This document shows, one piece after another, positions 23,754 through 25,519 of a stretch of 25,519 nt of DNA (position 1 is its first letter; the number at the start of each line of letters is the position of its first letter). Source of the DNA: Nitrospira sp. (GTDB taxonomy: Bacteria > Nitrospirota > Thermodesulfovibrionia > Thermodesulfovibrionales > SM23-35); contig VGWZ01000005.1 in the NCBI GenBank assembly GCA_016873595.1, forward strand, positions 1-25,519, in the 5' to 3' direction. The translations under genes were made by a program, and so were the position numbers. The notes beneath the pieces are model-generated. The model did no database searches and was not told where the DNA came from. It saw only the letters and a program-made list of their open reading frames with translations.

Positions 23754-25112
23754 CTAAAATTTATTTACATATTCAATATACGAATTGTAATTACGCCTTA
23801 CTTCGGTTATGCTATCGCCGCCGAACTTCTCAAGGAAGGCATCTGCAATAGTCAGGGCGACCATCGCCTCTCCTATCACTCCTGCAGCAGGCACTGCACA
23901 GACATCAGAGCGCTCATAGACAGCCTTTACCGTCTCTTTCGTAATGATATCAATGGAACGGAGCGGTCTTCTTAAGGTCGGTATGGGCTTCATTGCTGCC
24001 CTCAGGATTATCGGCATACCATTTGTCATTCCGCCCTCTATCCCACCAGCATAGTTGGTTTTGCGATAGAAGCCAAAGATATCAAGTTCGGAGTTCGGAG
24101 TTCGGAGTTCGGAGATATTACCCCCCCTGCTCCCCCCCTTGTCAAGGGGGGGATGGGGGGGTGTTTGGTCCTTGCCCTTTGCTTGATAGAAAATCTCATC
24201 CATCACTTCTGAGCCGAATCTCCTGCTCATCTCAAAACCAAGACCTATCTCAACACCTTTTATTGCCTGGATACTCATTAAAGCCTGTGCAAGCCTCCCG
24301 TCGAGCCTCCTGTCCCATTGAATGTGGCTTCCGAGGCCTATGGGTACACCAGTTGAAAAAACCTCAAATATGCCCCCGAGGGAGTTGCCTTGTTTGAGCG
24401 CCTTATCTATCAGGGTGATCATCTTTTTTGATGCCTTTTTATCAGGACACCTGACAGGAGATTTTTCAGCCTTTTCGAATAGTTCACGATACATGATACA
24501 CGATGCATGATACATGATTTTTTTATCTTGGATCGTGCATCTTGAATCTTGCATCTTAATACCTCCAATCTGGATAACATAGCTTCCTACTTTTATAGTG
24601 AACTCTGATAAAAACTTTTTTGCTATTGCACCCAGTGCAACACGCATCGCAGTCTCTCTCGCACTTGAGCGCTCAAGTATGTTCCTTATGTCATGCTGAT
24701 TATATTTTATTGCACCTGACAGGTCTGCATGCCCTGGCCGAGGACGGGTAACAAATCCCCCCAGCCCCCCTTTAAAATCCCCCCCAGCCCCCCTTTTCCA
24801 AAGGGGGGTATGGGGGAATTCGGGGGGATTATCTGGTCTCATAACATCTTGCCAGTTTTTATAATCTTTATTTTCAATAACTATACTTACAGGTGAGCCG
24901 ATAGTTTTTCCCCATCGCACACCTGAGATAATCTCAGCATGGTCAGACTCTATTTTCATCCGGCCTCCACGGCCATAGCCTCCCTGCCTTCTCCTGAGGT
25001 CTCTGTCAATGTCTTCTGCTGAGAGAGAAAGCCCTGAAGGAATCCCCTCGAGGATTCCAATGAGAGCCTTTCCGTGCGACTCACCTGATGTTAAAAATCT
25101 AAGATGTGCCAT
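23754..25112 (-). CDS. aroC: Chorismate synthase carrying three repeat-derived insertions
   Basis: Last step of the shikimate pathway: EPSP to chorismate using reduced FMN. All core motifs are present: [93 protein letters not shown] block, [11 protein letters not shown], and [17 protein letters not shown]. At 452 residues it is about 60 longer than usual. The excess sits in three loops: after NWQDVM ([13 protein letters not shown] region), after QIGGIK ([17 protein letters not shown] region), and before FGFYRKTN ([14 protein letters not shown] plus [10 protein letters not shown]). Each matches a DNA repeat, and all keep the frame. The ATG at 25112 has no ribosome site. Confidence 0.93.
   Translation of the reverse strand: MAHLRFLTSGESHGKALIGILEGIPSGLSLSAEDIDRDLRRRQGGYGRGGRMKIESDHAEIISGVRWGKTIGSPVSIVIENKDYKNWQDVMRPDNPPEFPHTPLWKRGAGGDFKGGLGGFVTRPRPGHADLSGAIKYNQHDIRNILERSSARETAMRVALGAIAKKFLSEFTIKVGSYVIQIGGIKMQDSRCTIQDKKIMYHASCIMYRELFEKAEKSPVRCPDKKASKKMITLIDKALKQGNSLGGIFEVFSTGVPIGLGSHIQWDRRLDGRLAQALMSIQAIKGVEIGLGFEMSRRFGSEVMDEIFYQAKGKDQTPPHPPLDKGGSRGGNISELRTPNSELDIFGFYRKTNYAGGIEGGMTNGMPIILRAAMKPIPTLRRPLRSIDIITKETVKAVYERSDVCAVPAAGVIGEAMVALTIADAFLEKFGGDSITEVRRNYNSYIEYVNKF
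24086..24113 (-). repeat. GTTCGGA heptamer, four perfect copies inside aroC
   Basis: Four identical 7-nt units (plus-strand GTTCGGA; coding-strand TCCGAAC) encode [10 protein letters not shown]. Because 7 is not a multiple of 3, all three frames of the unit are translated in turn. Confidence 0.92.
24121..24161. repeat. C-rich/G-rich palindrome inside aroC, variant form
   Basis: C7-TGCT-C7-TTG-TC-AAG-G7-AT-G7-type palindrome of 41 nt, encoding [14 protein letters not shown] on the minus strand. It is related to the 45-nt elements at 24776-24820 and 25313-25357 but diverged, and it lies 7 nt from the GTTCGGA tandem. Confidence 0.85.
24486..24557. repeat. 72-nt inverted heptamer array inside aroC
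   Basis: Plus strand: five 7-nt units of type ANGATNC (ACGATAC, ATGATAC, ACGATGC, ATGATAC, ATGATTT), a 2-nt centre TT, then five units of the inverse type (TTATCTT, GGATCGT, GCATCTT, GAATCTT, GCATCTT). 5x7 + 2 + 5x7 = 72 nt, exactly 24 codons. Encodes the [20 protein letters not shown] stretch of AroC. Confidence 0.9.
24754..24830. repeat. Nested C-rich/G-rich palindromes inside aroC
   Basis: An inner 45-nt palindrome (24776-24820; AATC7AGC6T4 ... A3G6TATG5AATT) matches the intergenic copy at 25313-25357 at about 42 of 45 positions. It is flanked by a left half (AATC6AGC6TTT, 24754-24773) and a right end (CG6ATT, 24821-24830) of a second copy, as if one element had landed in another. Confidence 0.88.
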
Positions 25113-25121
25113 GTGGTAAAA

Positions 25122-25130
25122 ATTATATCA
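25122..25130 (-). promoter_or_regulatory. Extended -10 promoter of aroC, near-leaderless spacing
   Basis: Minus strand TGATATAAT is a perfect extended -10 (TGnTATAAT). Only 9 nt separate it from the aroC ATG at 25112, so transcription would start about 1-3 nt before the ATG. No ribosome site is present. Confidence 0.55.
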
Positions 25131-25196
25131 TAAAAACATTATTTCTCGGTAAGAGAATTAATCTGCCAAATATGCAGGGCATAGTATTTGTACCGA

Positions 25197-25260
25197 AAAT
25201 GTCATGCTGAACTGGTTTCAGCATCCCATGAGACCCTGAAATAAATTCAGGGTGACATTT
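25197..25260. repeat. Double-hairpin element, GTCATGCTGAAC type
   Basis: AAATGTCA and TGACATTT end the element. Inside, ATGCTGAA pairs with TTCAGCAT and CCCTGAA pairs with TTCAGGG. The layout (two hairpins, GTCA at the left end, TGAC at the right end) is the same as in the elements near pepP and aspS, but the stem sequences differ. Confidence 0.8.
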
Positions 25261-25312
25261 CATGTCCCTTTGTGAGCCTAAGGCTCATATATGTTTAAGC
25301 GGATTTTTTACA

Positions 25313-25357
25313 AATCCCCCCCAGCCCCCCTTTACTAAAGGGGGGTATGGGGGGATT
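25313..25357. repeat. 45-nt C-rich/G-rich palindrome, intergenic copy
   Basis: AATC7AGC6TTT-ACT-AAAG6TATG6ATT. Nearly identical to the inner copy inside aroC. The length, 45 nt, is 15 codons, so insertion of a whole unit into a gene keeps the frame. Confidence 0.9.
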
Positions 25358-25519
25358 ACATGATATCCGAGCAAGCGAAGACCTTTCAGGTCGATGCGAC
25401 CGAGAATGAGCGAAAGTACTATGTCCTGCATACTTTATACATAAAACCCTAAAAACACGATATTTGATGAAAAATGAAAGATGGTGGATGGTAACACATT
25501 GGATGTCTTCATATAAAGG

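Larger units (their letters stand above)
25113..25519. other. Repeat-rich region without a gene
   Basis: About 400 nt. It holds the aroC promoter, an inverted pair TATGCAGGGCATAGTA (25171-25186) and TACTATGTCCTGCATA (25417-25432), a double-hairpin element (25197-25260), a 15-nt palindrome TGAGCCTAAGGCTCA (25273-25287) and a 45-nt C/G palindrome (25313-25357). No open frame with a ribosome site or recognisable product was found, and no tRNA-like fold. Confidence 0.75.

Noticed and set aside
24486..24557. CRISPR array
   Set aside because: Units are 7 nt and contiguous without spacers; no cas genes are present.
23754..25112. aroC as a pseudogene
   Set aside because: Despite three insertions the frame is open from start to stop and all core motifs are intact.
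25358..25440. tRNA or small RNA gene
   Set aside because: There is a small GACCT/AGGTC hairpin, but no cloverleaf or other recognised fold.

Overview
The window reads as chromosomal backbone of an uncultured, probably anaerobic bacterium. Gene content and protein style (MglA/MglB, four-subunit pyruvate:ferredoxin oxidoreductase, yicC-remA-gmk-rpoZ-coaBC, EF-P with a GRSGA tip) best fit a Nitrospirota (Thermodesulfovibrionia-like) or related lineage. This placement is inference from protein similarity recalled by eye; no marker gene was searched. The DNA is moderately AT-rich, coding is dense, many genes overlap or touch, and GTG/TTG starts occur. No rRNA, tRNA, CRISPR array, transposase or phage gene was seen.

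Layout. 1-4300 (minus strand): porG-porD-porA-porB followed by mglB and mglA, the last cut by the window edge. 4470-7893 (plus): yicC, remA, gmk, rpoZ, coaBC, largely overlapping. 7930-9638: a TPR protein, a second Roadblock protein and aroQ. 9657-9779: an interspersed double-hairpin element whose end contains the pepP start codon. 9775-14035: pepP, efp, accB, accC, thiE. 14166-16864: an orphan branched-chain-amino-acid-type binding lipoprotein, a nitroreductase and a phosphofructokinase, tightly coupled. 16861-19827 (minus): rluD, a DUF362/ferredoxin protein, a probable trmJ 3' remnant and a lipoprotein. 19931-23685 (plus): deoC, a small coiled-coil gene, rluB and aspS. 23754-25112 (minus): aroC. 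25113-25519: repeat-rich DNA without a gene.

Most of the genes are housekeeping: pyruvate/acetyl-CoA chemistry (POR), acetyl-CoA carboxylase subunits and EF-P in one run, two shikimate enzymes (aroQ, aroC), two pseudouridine synthases, CoA and thiamine synthesis. Signalling candidates are MglA/MglB and the TPR-Roadblock pair.

The unusual part is the repeat layer. (a) Degenerate 7-nt tandem arrays, several arranged as inverted arms, lie at the porA/porB junction, over the rluB stop, before the aspS ribosome-binding site and inside aroC. (b) C-rich/G-rich palindromes (45-nt type) occur intergenically and inside aroC. (c) Double-hairpin elements with GTCA-type ends occur before pepP, before aspS and after aroC. 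Three separate loops of AroC are occupied by repeat-derived, in-frame sequence while the catalytic motifs stay intact. This is the observation I would follow up first.
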